A stretch of 50,355 nt of DNA from Pseudocoprococcus catus (GTDB lineage: Bacteria > Bacillota > Clostridia > Lachnospirales > Lachnospiraceae), in NCBI RefSeq assembly GCF_902381825.1, contig NZ_LR698973.1, positions 899,771 through 950,125 on the forward strand, given 5' to 3'. Positions 13,901 through 21,430 of this stretch are shown in pieces. Made by a program: the position numbers and the translations under genes. The notes under the pieces were generated by a model that made no database searches, was not told the DNA's origin, and worked only from the letters and a program-made list of their open reading frames with translations. Positions within the stretch are counted from its first letter, which is position 1; every line of letters begins with the position of its first letter.

Positions 13901-15322
13901 AAAGCACTGGTTTCTAAAGTAAGAAATACCGTATCTGGTAAAGAAGAAACAGGTATTTATAAAGGCTTTAAATATGAAGAAACCGGAGTAGAAGGTGCTG
14001 AATTCGAAGTATATGCCAAAGATACCATCTATTCACCGGACGGAGCAAAGGACGAAGAAGGAAATCCAGTTGTTCGTTATGAGAAAGATGATCTGGTAGC
14101 CAAACTGACTACAGATGAAAATGGAACAGCAGTTATCAACAATCTGCCACTGGGAACGTATTATCTGAAAGAGGTTGTAGCAGGAGAGAATTTTGTCCTG
14201 AATACAGAACAGAAAGAATTTACCCTGACAGCAGAGGATGATACACAGGCAGTCGTTTATGAAGGCGTTACCTATAAAAATGAAAGACAGAAAGTTTCCG
14301 TATCGGTAGAAAAGAAGGATTCTGTCACAGGAGAAAAGCTGGAAGGTGTTATTTTTGGACTGTATGCTGCGGAAGATATTCTTTCTAATCAGGGAGAGGT
14401 TCTCGTAGAGAAAGATACCCTGCTGGAAAAGAAAGCAACAGATACAAAGGGAACACTTACTTTCGACAGTGATCTTCCACATGGAAAATACTATGTCAAA
14501 GAGGAAGTCAGAAAAGCCGGATATCTTCCAAATGAAGAAGTATGGAATGTAGATGCAACCTATGAAAATCAGAATCTTGCAAAGATTGAACTGAACAAAG
14601 AAGTTGAGAATCAGCCGACAGAAACACGTATTACCAAAACAGATGCAACAACCGGAAATGAGCTGGAAGGAGCAAAACTGCAGGTCATTGATAAAGACGG
14701 AACTGTTGTGGAAGAGTGGATTAGTACGAAGGAAGAACATGTCATTTACGGACTGCCGGAAGGAAGTTATACCTTACATGAGGAACTGGCTCCTTATGAA
14801 GATGGCTATGTGTCTGCCAGCGATGTGACGTTTGAAGTCAAAGAAGATGGAAGTGTGACAAAGGTTGAGATGAAAGACGAATATTCCAAAGTGGAAATTT
14901 CAAAAACAGACCTAACAACCGGAAAAGAACTGGAAGGGGCAAAGCTTCAGATCATCCGCAAAGATGGAACTGTTTTGGAAGAGTGGATTACGGATGGAAA
15001 GCCACATTCCGTTGCAAAGCTCCCGGTCAATGAAGAACTTACTCTGCGTGAGATCACAGCGCCGGATGGTTACGAGATTGCGGAAGATGTTACATTCACA
15101 TTGAAAGATACAATGGAAGTCCAGAAAGTAGAAATGAAAGATGCCAGAACACCGGAGAAAACAACAGAAAAAACAAATGCACCAAAAACAGGTGATAACC
15201 AGAAAGTATGGCCGTTTGTTCTGCTTGCACTGGCATCTGCCGGAACAGCTACAGGAGTGACTGTATACCGCAGAAAGAAGTCAAAAATGACAGACAACAA
15301 AGAAGAAACAGAAGTAAAATAA
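10958..15322 (+). CDS. Cell-wall-anchored SpaA/Cna-B adhesin
   Basis: A 1454-residue surface protein. Residues 1-31 are a Sec signal peptide (KVRKLKTR, then a hydrophobic core, ending VNAFA). A thioester-type domain follows at about 205-345 (TCLFTVNGKIAYCLQSQ). Roughly eight Cna-B/SpaA modules then run from about 465 to 1390, each opening with a K-x-D-x-x-T strand (for example ITKTDATTGNELEGA) and many with the E-x-x-A-P-x-G-Y ending that supplies the isopeptide glutamate. The sorting signal is APKTGD at 1408, then a hydrophobic stretch and RRKKSK. Conjugative elements carry such adhesins to promote contact with recipients. A class B sortase starts at 49984. In the thioester domain the usual T-Q motif reads THIAASYAY, so the covalent bond may be lost. 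Confidence 0.9.
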   Translation: MKVRKLKTRIAAFGLAVLMGISTLSSVNAFAVEQTGSEQQTEVQAVTSQKDTSVTADDITKAVSDETFAVETCMEGIHYDAEKEDVTLVSIKDENGGEYHSDKAGTYIATYMVVPKDKSDSYTITRKVTLTDTEGQAHSEENGGEKQKSDTESEDDSDSPVQNYTDVEIETSEEDASAQAVKELKEDIEEGNVMVLSAAERATSSGSTVTLTKGRTIYYPSYIGNYLTCLFTVNGKIAYCLQSQKASPPSGSYVAQVLDSNKNLQKVLYYGYGGAGDLTGSYLSGKTEDEKYVYTHIAASYAYAGEAGFTGCNYNDLVNAGVIAYINYLFGQEEPPKGELSLSSTKLNAVRDGNIQKTPNITLSGDHRNYVTLSVPENVTAHNLSKGTSVTNGKIQIYGGDTFYLSADLLLTGSYASGNLYGSVGKTWRTLVLTTGNSKQDIGVFESETAAPVSFSVQWLNMTRIELMKKDVNTQNLLSGAVYGIYTDKKCENLLMTMSATGRDGKAVSDYFDSALKTVYVKEITAPTGYKLNTEVYKVDVAAGKTLNVTATDERVTGKVKIAKIDKETLAFKAQGDSALRGAVYGLYAKEDIVHPDGTTGVLYKQDSLIAQGVIGDDGTLEFSELYLGEMYLKEITPPEGYTLDTTKYEVSVTYEGQDVAEVTRDLTVKEQVKKQAFQLIKVSEDGEQTETDLVAGARFKVYLISDLTQVKNGKLKPSNGESYTASDFKNYDFSKEQVAVTYENGTAVPVPELITDTKGYAVSPELPYGSYVVVESTTPENLKTIDPFVVNVENDSREPMQWRVFDDRPFEFLLKIVKKDAQTGNTVLKAGASYKIYDVTNKKYVEQVVQYPKKEKISVFKTNEEGYLITPQELKCATYRIEEVKAPEGFVRQGSEESLYDGTTIISPLEQTTKGTYKENPQNGIVITVSSNTAHQIDPDTGAAIVEVEQKNDEQVGSLLLTKKGEQLTEVTGDSVLAKVKALVSKVRNTVSGKEETGIYKGFKYEETGVEGAEFEVYAKDTIYSPDGAKDEEGNPVVRYEKDDLVAKLTTDENGTAVINNLPLGTYYLKEVVAGENFVLNTEQKEFTLTAEDDTQAVVYEGVTYKNERQKVSVSVEKKDSVTGEKLEGVIFGLYAAEDILSNQGEVLVEKDTLLEKKATDTKGTLTFDSDLPHGKYYVKEEVRKAGYLPNEEVWNVDATYENQNLAKIELNKEVENQPTETRITKTDATTGNELEGAKLQVIDKDGTVVEEWISTKEEHVIYGLPEGSYTLHEELAPYEDGYVSASDVTFEVKEDGSVTKVEMKDEYSKVEISKTDLTTGKELEGAKLQIIRKDGTVLEEWITDGKPHSVAKLPVNEELTLREITAPDGYEIAEDVTFTLKDTMEVQKVEMKDARTPEKTTEKTNAPKTGDNQKVWPFVLLALASAGTATGVTVYRRKKSKMTDNKEETEVK

Positions 15323-15349
15323 AATAAAAATTACAGGATAAACCAATCT

Positions 15350-15390
15350 GACAGGGCAGGAGATGTTCATAAGGCAGCGCCTGCCCTGTC
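15350..15390 (+). promoter_or_regulatory. Long hairpin between adhesin and metK
   Basis: GACAGGGCAGG (15350-15360) pairs perfectly with CCTGCCCTGTC (15380-15390) around a 19-nt loop; no T-run follows. It ends 20 bp before the metK start. It may be a processing or stability element, or a weak terminator that partly separates the two genes. Confidence 0.55.
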
Positions 15391-15410
15391 TGTAGATAAG
15401 GAGAAGAAAG

Positions 15411-16571
15411 ATGAGACGTTTTTATACAGCAGAATCAGTAACAGAAGGACACCCGGATAAAGTATGCGATCAGATAGCAGATGCAATCTTAGATGAATGT
15501 CTGCGTTACGATCCATCTTCGAGAGTGGCGTGTGAAGTCCTTGCTACAAGAGGAAATGTGTTTGTAGCAGGAGAAATCACCAGCGGATATGAACCACCAG
15601 TGTTTGATGTGATCCGAAAAGTTTTAGAAGAGTGTGGATATTGTACAGATGGGATAGAAATGGATACGTTTGTACACCAGCAGAGTCCAGATATTGCGAA
15701 AGCAGTGAGTGTGTCGAAAGAATTTCGGGATAATATCGGCGCAAAATTAAGAGATAGAAGCAGGGGAGCTGGAGATCAGGGTGTTATGGTCGGATATGCG
15801 TGTGATGATACTCCGCAGCTTATGCCAATGCCGACTGTTCTGGCACACCGGATCACACGTGAACTTTCGGCTTGCAGAAGAAGCGGATATATCAAAGATA
15901 TCTTTTCGGATGGAAAAGCACAGGTAACCGTAGAATATGAAGATGGAAAACCAGTGAGACTGGAAAGTGTTGTTGTTTCCTGCCAGCATGGTGCAGAAAA
16001 GAACCTGAAGAAGTTAGATGCCGAGATCAGAGAGAAAGTGCTTCGCTCAGCACTCAGATTACTGCCGCCGGATGAGGATACGAAGATTCTGATCAATCCG
16101 TCAGGAAAATTTGTGTGCGGAGGATTTGATGCAGATACCGGACTGACCGGAAGAAAGCTGATGGTGGATACTTATGGCAGTATGGTTCCGCATGGCGGCG
16201 GTGCATTTTCGGGAAAAGACTGTTCGAAAGTAGACCGTTCGGCAGCTTATATGGCAAGGTATATCGCCAAAAATATAGTAGCTGCTGAGTTTGCAAGCAA
16301 GTGTCAGGTGTCTTTGGCTTATGCAATCGGAGTAGCAGAGCCGGTTATGATTGAGGTAGACACCTTTGGTACAGGAAAAGTGTGTGCGGATGATTGTCTG
16401 GCGGCAGCAATCCCTCTGGTGTTTGGAGTGACACCTGTCCAGATCATGGAATCTCTCCGGCTGAACCGTCCGATTTTCCGTCAGACCGCAGTTTTTGGAC
16501 ACTTTGGAAGAAAGGAGTTTCCTTGGGAGCGAACCGATAAGGTACTGGCTCTTCAGGATACCATTCTGTAA
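15411..16571 (+). CDS. metK: S-adenosylmethionine synthetase (methionine adenosyltransferase)
   Basis: A 386-residue full-length MetK that makes S-adenosylmethionine from methionine and ATP. Conserved features are ESVTEGHPDKVCDQIADAIL near the N-terminus (ATP and metal binding), GAGDQGVMVGYA (about 119-130), and the long C-terminal signature DTGLTGRKLMVDTYGS followed by HGGGAFSGKD and KVDRSAAYMARYIAKNIVA. It starts at ATG 15411 behind AAGGAGAAG and overlaps the primase gene by one base. A housekeeping enzyme inside a conjugative backbone, with two DNA methyltransferases on the same element, suggests it boosts the methyl donor for DNA modification during transfer. It differs from standard MetK at a few loop residues (CGGFDAD instead of GGPxGD), consistent with a mobile paralogue. 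Confidence 0.93.
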   Translation: MRRFYTAESVTEGHPDKVCDQIADAILDECLRYDPSSRVACEVLATRGNVFVAGEITSGYEPPVFDVIRKVLEECGYCTDGIEMDTFVHQQSPDIAKAVSVSKEFRDNIGAKLRDRSRGAGDQGVMVGYACDDTPQLMPMPTVLAHRITRELSACRRSGYIKDIFSDGKAQVTVEYEDGKPVRLESVVVSCQHGAEKNLKKLDAEIREKVLRSALRLLPPDEDTKILINPSGKFVCGGFDADTGLTGRKLMVDTYGSMVPHGGGAFSGKDCSKVDRSAAYMARYIAKNIVAAEFASKCQVSLAYAIGVAEPVMIEVDTFGTGKVCADDCLAAAIPLVFGVTPVQIMESLRLNRPIFRQTAVFGHFGRKEFPWERTDKVLALQDTIL

Positions 16572-17548
16572 TGCCCTGGGTAACGGAAGAAGAGATTCAG
16601 GCAGCAAAGAATATGACTGCGTATGAGTATTTGCGAACGCATCAGGCACAGAGACTGCAAAAGACAAGGACCAGAAATGAATGGCAGTTGACGGATCATG
16701 ACAGTTTTAAAATCAATGAACTGTCCAGCAAATGGCATTGGAAATCCAGAGATATCGGTGGCGTGTCCGCACTGCGGTTCCTGATTGAAGTAGATGGAAT
16801 GAAATTTACAGATGCCGTAAAACTGTTGTGCGAAGAGAGTCCGTCTTTTATTCCGACACAGTCTGCGAAAAAGGAAAAACCACCCTTTAAGCTGCCGGAG
16901 AGATATTGTAATTGCAGACGAATCAGGGCTTATTTAAACCACAGAGGAATCAGCGATGAAGTGATCACGTATTGCATTTCGCATGAAATCCTTTATGAAA
17001 GTGTCCCGTACCATAACGCTGTTTTTGTTGGAAAAGATGAATCCGGAAAAGCAAGATATGCATTCCTGCGAGGAATCTATGAAAAAAACGGGAAAGGATT
17101 CAAGATGGAGCAGACCGGGAGTGAAAAAAAGTACAGCTTTTGTATTCCACCTGAAAGAGAAACAAAACGAGTTGTCGTATATGAAGCGTGTATTGATGCA
17201 CTGGCCCACATGACACTGGAAGAAGGAAAGAGGGATAAATATCGTCTTTCCCTTGGAGGAATCGCTGCTCCGAAAGAAAACACACAGATACAGAGTGAAC
17301 GTTTTAAAAAGCTGCCGGATGCACTGGAAGAGTTTCTGAAGAACCATCCGGAAATCAAAGAAATTGAAATCTGCACCGATAATGACTTTGCCGGGAGATG
17401 GGCGAAAGAACAGATGAAAAAACATTACGAGGGAACGTATCAGATTATTTGCAATCTGCCGGAAAAAGAAGGGGCAGATTATGCAGACCTTGCGAAAGAA
17501 AAAAAGCAGACAAATAAATGCAGGGACAGACCATTAGAAAGAAGGTGA
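16571..17548 (+). CDS. DUF3991/Toprim primase-like protein
   Basis: A 325-residue protein typical of Gram-positive conjugative elements. The N-terminal zinc-ribbon-like/DUF3991 region (about 20-180: WQLTDHDSFKINELSSKWHW; then ISDEVITYCISHEILYE) precedes a Toprim domain in which VVVYEACIDALAHM holds the conserved glutamate and EICTDNDFAGRWAKE holds the D-x-D pair. Toprim primases or nickases bind metal to make or cut phosphodiester bonds; here the role is probably priming complementary-strand synthesis in the recipient. The ATG overlaps the metK stop (TAATG). The C-terminus is basic (KKQTNKCRDRPLERR), partly because the next gene's ribosome-binding site overlaps the coding end. Confidence 0.85.
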   Translation: MPWVTEEEIQAAKNMTAYEYLRTHQAQRLQKTRTRNEWQLTDHDSFKINELSSKWHWKSRDIGGVSALRFLIEVDGMKFTDAVKLLCEESPSFIPTQSAKKEKPPFKLPERYCNCRRIRAYLNHRGISDEVITYCISHEILYESVPYHNAVFVGKDESGKARYAFLRGIYEKNGKGFKMEQTGSEKKYSFCIPPERETKRVVVYEACIDALAHMTLEEGKRDKYRLSLGGIAAPKENTQIQSERFKKLPDALEEFLKNHPEIKEIEICTDNDFAGRWAKEQMKKHYEGTYQIICNLPEKEGADYADLAKEKKQTNKCRDRPLERR

Positions 17549-17554
17549 TAGAGA

Positions 17555-18301
17555 ATGGAAGAAAAAGGAACGATGCACGTACATCTGTTGACGGAGCTGA
17601 CTGGAAATCTTTATTCAGAAGAATCCGAATGGGAAGAAGAGTGGTCGGAGAGTGATGAATATGGAATGCCATTAGATGGAACAGAACTTGCCGATTATGA
17701 AGAAGTCATCCGAGAAGAACTGGAACGCTATGGGGAAGATGATCTCATGCAGTATTTTGACGGAAGTGAGTCCATTCAGGAAAAGATACAAAGTGCAGTT
17801 GTTACGATAGAAAACAAAGACGGAATCCTGTACGGCTGTACCAAACTGGAATTAAATGAATTTTTAAGTCAGGAAGAACTACAGGAATTCACCGAATACA
17901 TTACAGGGCAGTACAGTGACGGGTGGGGTGAAGGATTTGAACAGAGGGATATCAAGGTAGATGGTGGAACGATGAATGTGCATTTTTGGCATCCTAATAT
18001 GGAACAGCCGAAAATGTATGAAAAGAAAACAGAGCAGATTCCGACAAAGCCTGAGAAACAACGTCCCAAGTTACAGCTCCTTGGACATGATGGGAATATT
18101 TTTTCCATTATGGGCGATGCCTCAACTCTTTTGAAAAAGAATAAACAGACAGCAGAAGCAAAAGAAATGCGTAAAAGGGTATTGGAAAGTGGGGACTATT
18201 ACAAAGCACTTTTGATTATCAGCGAATATGTAGAAACTGAGTTGAGTCCGCCGCCCAAAGAAAATAAAAAGACAAAGAAGAAAAATCAGCCGGAACGCTG
18301 A
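17555..18301 (+). CDS. Conserved ICE protein, function unknown, basic tail
   Basis: A 248-residue protein I cannot assign to a named family. The N-terminal 75 residues are very acidic (EESEWEEEWSESDEYG), the middle holds the conspicuous GQYSDGWGEGFEQRDIKV motif (about 128-145) and NVHFWHP, and a C-terminal helical unit (GHDGNIFSIMGDASTLLKK onward) ends in a lysine-rich tail K-K-N-Q-P-E-R. The same K-x-N-Q-P-E-R ending occurs in the ArdC-like protein encoded at 22237-23217. It lies between the primase-like gene and an adenine/cytosine methyltransferase, seven bases after the former. Its acidic front half would suit a DNA-mimic antirestriction role, but that is speculative. Confidence 0.6.
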   Translation: MEEKGTMHVHLLTELTGNLYSEESEWEEEWSESDEYGMPLDGTELADYEEVIREELERYGEDDLMQYFDGSESIQEKIQSAVVTIENKDGILYGCTKLELNEFLSQEELQEFTEYITGQYSDGWGEGFEQRDIKVDGGTMNVHFWHPNMEQPKMYEKKTEQIPTKPEKQRPKLQLLGHDGNIFSIMGDASTLLKKNKQTAEAKEMRKRVLESGDYYKALLIISEYVETELSPPPKENKKTKKKNQPER

Positions 18302-18321
18302 GAAAAGAAAGGATGATGCCT

Positions 18322-19125
18322 ATGACAAATGGCCTGAGTTTGGAAGAACTTATGAAAGAGGGAACATACCCGGAGGAATATGCCGAAGGGGAAAACTGGA
18401 GAATATTACATGGAGATACATTAAAACTGGTCAAAGCATTCCAGCCGGGAATCTTTGATGCAGTCATTACCGATCCACCGTATGCGTCCGGTGGAACAAA
18501 GCAGAATGAAAGAAATCGTACTACAAACCAGAAATACAGCAGTATGAGTGCTGCGAATGCACTTCCGGATTTCGATGGAGATAATAAAGACCAGAGATCT
18601 TGGACACACTGGATGGCTGAGTGGCTTTATGATGTGCGGAAAGCCTGTAAGAAAGGTGCTCCGATCTGCCTGTTCATTGACTGGCGTCAGTATCCATCGA
18701 TTACCGATGCATTGCAGTGGGCAGGATGGATCTGGAGAGGAACAGCGGTGTGGGATAAGGGAAACTCCCGTCCACAGAAAGGCCGTTTCCGCCAGCAGGC
18801 TGAATACATTGTGTGGGGCAGTAACGGACCGATGCCGATCAACCGTCCGGTATCTTGTCTGCCGGGTGTTTTCCGATATGGAAATCCGCAGAACCGGATT
18901 CATGTGACAGAGAAACCATTGCAGCTTATGAAAGATGTCATTCAGATTTGCGAACCGGGAGGCCTGATCCTGGACCCGTTTGCCGGAGCAGGAACGACTG
19001 TCCTTGCAGCGGTTGTGACAGGTTATCGTGCAGTGGGAATTGAGGTAACAGATGCCTACTACAAACTGGGAAGTGACAGAGTGAGAATTGCATTAGAAGC
19101 AGAGCAGAAAGAGGATGAAAAGTAG
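18322..19125 (+). CDS. DNA N4-cytosine/N6-adenine methyltransferase, orphan
   Basis: 267 residues with motif IV DPPY at 51-54 (AVITDPPYASGG) and the S-adenosylmethionine-binding motif I late in the protein (LILDPFAGAGTTVLAA, from about 216). The order IV, target recognition, I marks the beta class of amino-methyltransferases. It is predicted to methylate adenine N6 or cytosine N4 at a specific site. No cognate nuclease is nearby, so it likely protects element DNA, using S-adenosylmethionine from metK. ATG 18322 is preferred because GAAAGG lies nine bases upstream; in-frame ATGs at 18313 and 18316 directly abut that site. A sharp terminator hairpin follows at 19130. Confidence 0.88.
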   Translation: MTNGLSLEELMKEGTYPEEYAEGENWRILHGDTLKLVKAFQPGIFDAVITDPPYASGGTKQNERNRTTNQKYSSMSAANALPDFDGDNKDQRSWTHWMAEWLYDVRKACKKGAPICLFIDWRQYPSITDALQWAGWIWRGTAVWDKGNSRPQKGRFRQQAEYIVWGSNGPMPINRPVSCLPGVFRYGNPQNRIHVTEKPLQLMKDVIQICEPGGLILDPFAGAGTTVLAAVVTGYRAVGIEVTDAYYKLGSDRVRIALEAEQKEDEK

Positions 19126-19129
19126 TCGG

Positions 19130-19155
19130 GATGTCCAATAGGACATCTTGTTTTT
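19130..19155 (+). terminator. Rho-independent terminator after methyltransferase
   Basis: GATGTCC (19130-19136), loop AATA, GGACATC (19141-19147), then TTGTTTTT. It closes the metK-to-methyltransferase unit; transfer genes follow. Confidence 0.85.
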
Positions 19156-19172
19156 ATAGAGAAAAAGCAGTG

Positions 19173-19188
19173 GCATCCAACTGGATGC
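19173..19188 (+). promoter_or_regulatory. Compact hairpin before ribosome-binding site
   Basis: GCATCCA (19173-19179) and TGGATGC (19182-19188) with a two-base gap lie directly before GAAGGAG of the next gene. It could modulate access to that site or be part of a protein operator. Confidence 0.4.
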
Positions 19189-19206
19189 AGGAAGGAGATG
19201 GAGCGT

Positions 19207-19530
19207 ATGGAACAGGCGCTGGCTTATGTGTGCTGTTCAGCAGAAGAAAGCCGGGTAAAAGTGCAGAAATATTGCAGAAAAATCTATGAACTTGGGTATG
19301 TACCAATCTGTCCGAGATTTGTATTCTCACCATTCTTGGAAGAGTCCGATGCAGAAGATATGCAGGGATATGGAAGAATGTCACATATCCTTTTACGGAG
19401 ATGCCGGATGGTCGTTGTATGCGGAAAAGAAGTGACAGGGACGATGAACACGGAGATCAGTATGGCAGACAGACTCCATATCATTTGTACGACACTCGAT
19501 GGACTGGTACAAATCAAAGAATCGAAATAA
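19207..19530 (+). CDS. DUF4406/deoxyribosyltransferase-like small protein
   Basis: A 107-residue protein with the outline of nucleoside 2-deoxyribosyltransferase-like (DUF4406-type) Rossmannoid domains: an N-terminal strand AYVCCSAEES, helix, P-I-C-P-R-F strand end, a central RMSHILLRRCRMVVVCGKEVTG segment, and TMNTEISMADRL, where the glutamate in E-I-S-M-A is in the catalytic position. Members act on nucleosides or bind nucleotide-like ligands; the substrate is unknown. ATG 19207 is chosen because GAAGGAG lies nine bases upstream; an earlier in-frame ATG at 19198 abuts it. It sits between the methyltransferase terminator and the oriT candidate. Confidence 0.6.
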   Translation: MEQALAYVCCSAEESRVKVQKYCRKIYELGYVPICPRFVFSPFLEESDAEDMQGYGRMSHILLRRCRMVVVCGKEVTGTMNTEISMADRLHIICTTLDGLVQIKESK

Positions 19531-19588
19531 ATCAAAGGCGGGTCTGCCGGGTGATACAGAGACTGGTGGTACTCGTTTTGCAAGCATA

Positions 19589-19638
19589 GCGTTTGGATAT
19601 CCAAACGCACTTTGGGGAGAACCCCAATCCCCCGGACA
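19589..19638. promoter_or_regulatory. Candidate origin of transfer (oriT)
   Basis: A perfect 20-bp palindrome GCGTTTGGATATCCAAACGC (19589-19608) is followed after 3 bp by a TTGGGG-AGAA-CCCCAA hairpin (19612-19627) and TCCCCCGGACA (19628-19638). It lies immediately upstream of the DUF3789, mobC and relaxase genes, the usual place of oriT in such elements: inverted repeats bound by relaxosome proteins with a nick site in the adjacent single-stranded-prone sequence. The exact nick base cannot be told. Confidence 0.7.
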
Positions 19639-19668
19639 CAGACGGAAATGGAAAGGAAGGATCAAGTC

Positions 19669-19845
19669 ATGTTAAGAAATGGAGTAATGATTGTAATCGC
19701 ATTGATGAGCGGAGGATTTATAGGAGTGATAGTGACCTGTTGCATGGTTGCAGCGAAAAAATCCGATGAGGATCTTGGCGGTATGATGAAAGAGGAAGAG
19801 AAAAAAGAAGGGACGGTGATGCAATGCGAAAACGAAACCATGTGA
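19669..19845 (+). CDS. DUF3789-like small membrane protein
   Basis: 58 residues starting at ATG 19669 (GAAAGGAAGG upstream). One N-terminal transmembrane helix (GVMIVIALMSGGFIGVIVTC), then a short hydrophilic tail with K-K-S-D-E-D. The pattern of a Gly-rich helix followed by a charged tail matches the DUF3789 small proteins found beside mobilisation genes. The end overlaps the mobC start by 22 bases in another frame. Its function is unknown; a membrane tether or regulator of the relaxosome is conceivable. Confidence 0.65.
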   Translation: MLRNGVMIVIALMSGGFIGVIVTCCMVAAKKSDEDLGGMMKEEEKKEGTVMQCENETM

Positions 19846-20132
19846 TCCCGGTACGGCTTAATGCAAGGGAAGTCAGGGAACTGAATGAGCAGGTCGAAAG
19901 AAGCGGTCTGAGCCGGGAAGAGTTTATGCGTTCGTTGATTTTAGGAGCGCAGGTTCATGCAAAACCCTGTGAGCATCATCCCGAATTGCTCCGAAAGATT
20001 GCAGGCTTATGCAACAATGCCAATCAGCTTGCACATGTTGCCAATGCTTCTGGTATGGCAAGCGAGCAGAGTATTCAGGAAATGCTGCGGCTTACCAAAG
20101 AAACATGGCATCTGGTAAAGGAAGAGTGGTAA
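19824..20132 (+). CDS. mobC: MobC-like relaxosome accessory protein
   Basis: A 102-residue MobC-family protein. The N-terminus (RNHVIPVRLNAREVRELNEQ, then SGLSREEFMRSLI) is a ribbon-helix-helix DNA-binding unit; the C-terminal part (LLRKIAGLCNNANQLAHVAN) is the helical region that meets the relaxase. MobC binds oriT inverted repeats, opens the strand at the nick site and recruits the relaxase. The oriT candidate lies 186 bp upstream and the relaxase gene starts 6 bp downstream. The start codon lies within the end of the DUF3789-like gene, so the three are translated from one transcript. Confidence 0.85.
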   Translation: MRKRNHVIPVRLNAREVRELNEQVERSGLSREEFMRSLILGAQVHAKPCEHHPELLRKIAGLCNNANQLAHVANASGMASEQSIQEMLRLTKETWHLVKEEW

Positions 20133-20138
20133 TGCCGG

Positions 20139-21428
20139 ATGGCTTATACAAGTGTTATCCCCGTCCACCGCCTGGACCGTTCTATCGAATATGTGAAAGA
20201 TAAAGAAAAAACCACACAGAAAGCGGACTCTCTGGAGGCTGCCATCGATTATGCCATGAATCGGACCAAGACGGAACAGGCGGTCTTCGAAGATACCATC
20301 GGATGTACCAATGAAAATGCGTATGAAGATATGCTGGCAACGAAAAAGAGATTCCATAAGATGGGCGGTGTAGAAGGATACCATCTGGTACAGAGTTTTG
20401 CAGAAGGTGAAGTGACACCGGAACTGGCACATCTCATCGGGCAGGAATTGGCAGACCGGCTCTTAAAAGGACAATTTGAAGTCGTCATAACAACACATCT
20501 TAATACCAGACACTATCACAATCATATTGTCTGGAATTCTGTAAGCATGGTGGACGGACATAAGTACCATAGTAATGCCAAGAGTTATTATACGGAGATC
20601 CGTAAGATTTCCGATGACCTGTGCAGAAAATATGGTCTGTCTATCATTGAATCCAATCAGAAAAAATCAATCCCTTATGTACAGTGGAAAGCAGAACAGG
20701 AAGGAAAGCCGACATGGAGAACGGCGATCCGTTTGGATATCAGGGAATCGGTACAGGAAAGCTACTCCTGGTCACAATTCCTAAAAGAGATGGAAAAGCG
20801 GGGTTATACATGGAAACTGAACAGGAAATACATTTCTTTAAAAGCTCCGGGAATGGAGCGGTATATTCGTCTGCGTTCCCTTGGAAAAAATTATTCTGAA
20901 GAGGAAATACGTGGGCAGATACTACAGCCCAAGGTGAAACGAGTCTATCAAAAGGCAGTACAGATTCATCCCAAAAAGAAACTGACCGGGATTCAGGCAC
21001 TGTATTATTCCTATTTATATCAAATGGGGGTACTGCCAAAAAGACCGAAAAGGAGTCCATACGCTGTCAGAGAGGATATCCGGAAACTGGACCGCAGGAT
21101 TGAACAGATTGAATTTCTGATGAAACATGACATCATAACCAGAGAGCAGCTTGCCGCATACCGAGAGCCATTGCAAAAGCAGATTGCGGAACTTATGAAA
21201 GAACGCAGAAGATTGTATCGGAATGGGGGCAGCAAGACGGGGGAAGAACGATTGTCCGAAATCAATGAGGAATTGAAGCGACTCCGTAAGGAAGTTCGTA
21301 TGACCGTTCAGATTGAGAAACATTCCTTGGAAATCGAAGCGAGACTTCAGGAAGCAGAAGAACAGAGTCAGGATGAAAAACGTGTGGAAGATAAAGAAAG
21401 AATGCAGAAAAGTCAGGAGGTGAGATAA
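20139..21428 (+). CDS. Relaxase/mobilization nuclease (MobP-type)
   Basis: 429 residues. The N-terminal HUH nuclease domain is clear: the early catalytic tyrosine region (MAYTSVIPVHRLDRSIEYV and AIDYAMNRTKT) and the metal-binding triad at H125-Y-H127-N-H129 in NTRHYHNHIVWNSV. The relaxase nicks oriT, stays covalently bound to the 5 prime end and is led through the channel by the coupling protein. The C-terminal half (about 300-429) is helical, coiled-coil-like and highly charged (LMKERRRLYRNGG, ELKRLRKEVR). It starts 6 bp after mobC and is followed after two bases by PcfB/DUF3801. It ends QKSQEVR, coinciding with the next gene's AGGAGG site. Confidence 0.92.
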   Translation: MAYTSVIPVHRLDRSIEYVKDKEKTTQKADSLEAAIDYAMNRTKTEQAVFEDTIGCTNENAYEDMLATKKRFHKMGGVEGYHLVQSFAEGEVTPELAHLIGQELADRLLKGQFEVVITTHLNTRHYHNHIVWNSVSMVDGHKYHSNAKSYYTEIRKISDDLCRKYGLSIIESNQKKSIPYVQWKAEQEGKPTWRTAIRLDIRESVQESYSWSQFLKEMEKRGYTWKLNRKYISLKAPGMERYIRLRSLGKNYSEEEIRGQILQPKVKRVYQKAVQIHPKKKLTGIQALYYSYLYQMGVLPKRPKRSPYAVREDIRKLDRRIEQIEFLMKHDIITREQLAAYREPLQKQIAELMKERRRLYRNGGSKTGEERLSEINEELKRLRKEVRMTVQIEKHSLEIEARLQEAEEQSQDEKRVEDKERMQKSQEVR

Positions 21429-21430
21429 GT

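Noticed and set aside
14033..14740. 235-codon minus-strand frame inside the adhesin gene
   Set aside because: Cys/Phe/Ile-rich translation typical of an antisense shadow of Cna-B coding repeats.
15322..15411. Possible SAM riboswitch before metK
   Set aside because: Only one long hairpin is present; the multi-helix core and terminator of known SAM riboswitches are not seen.
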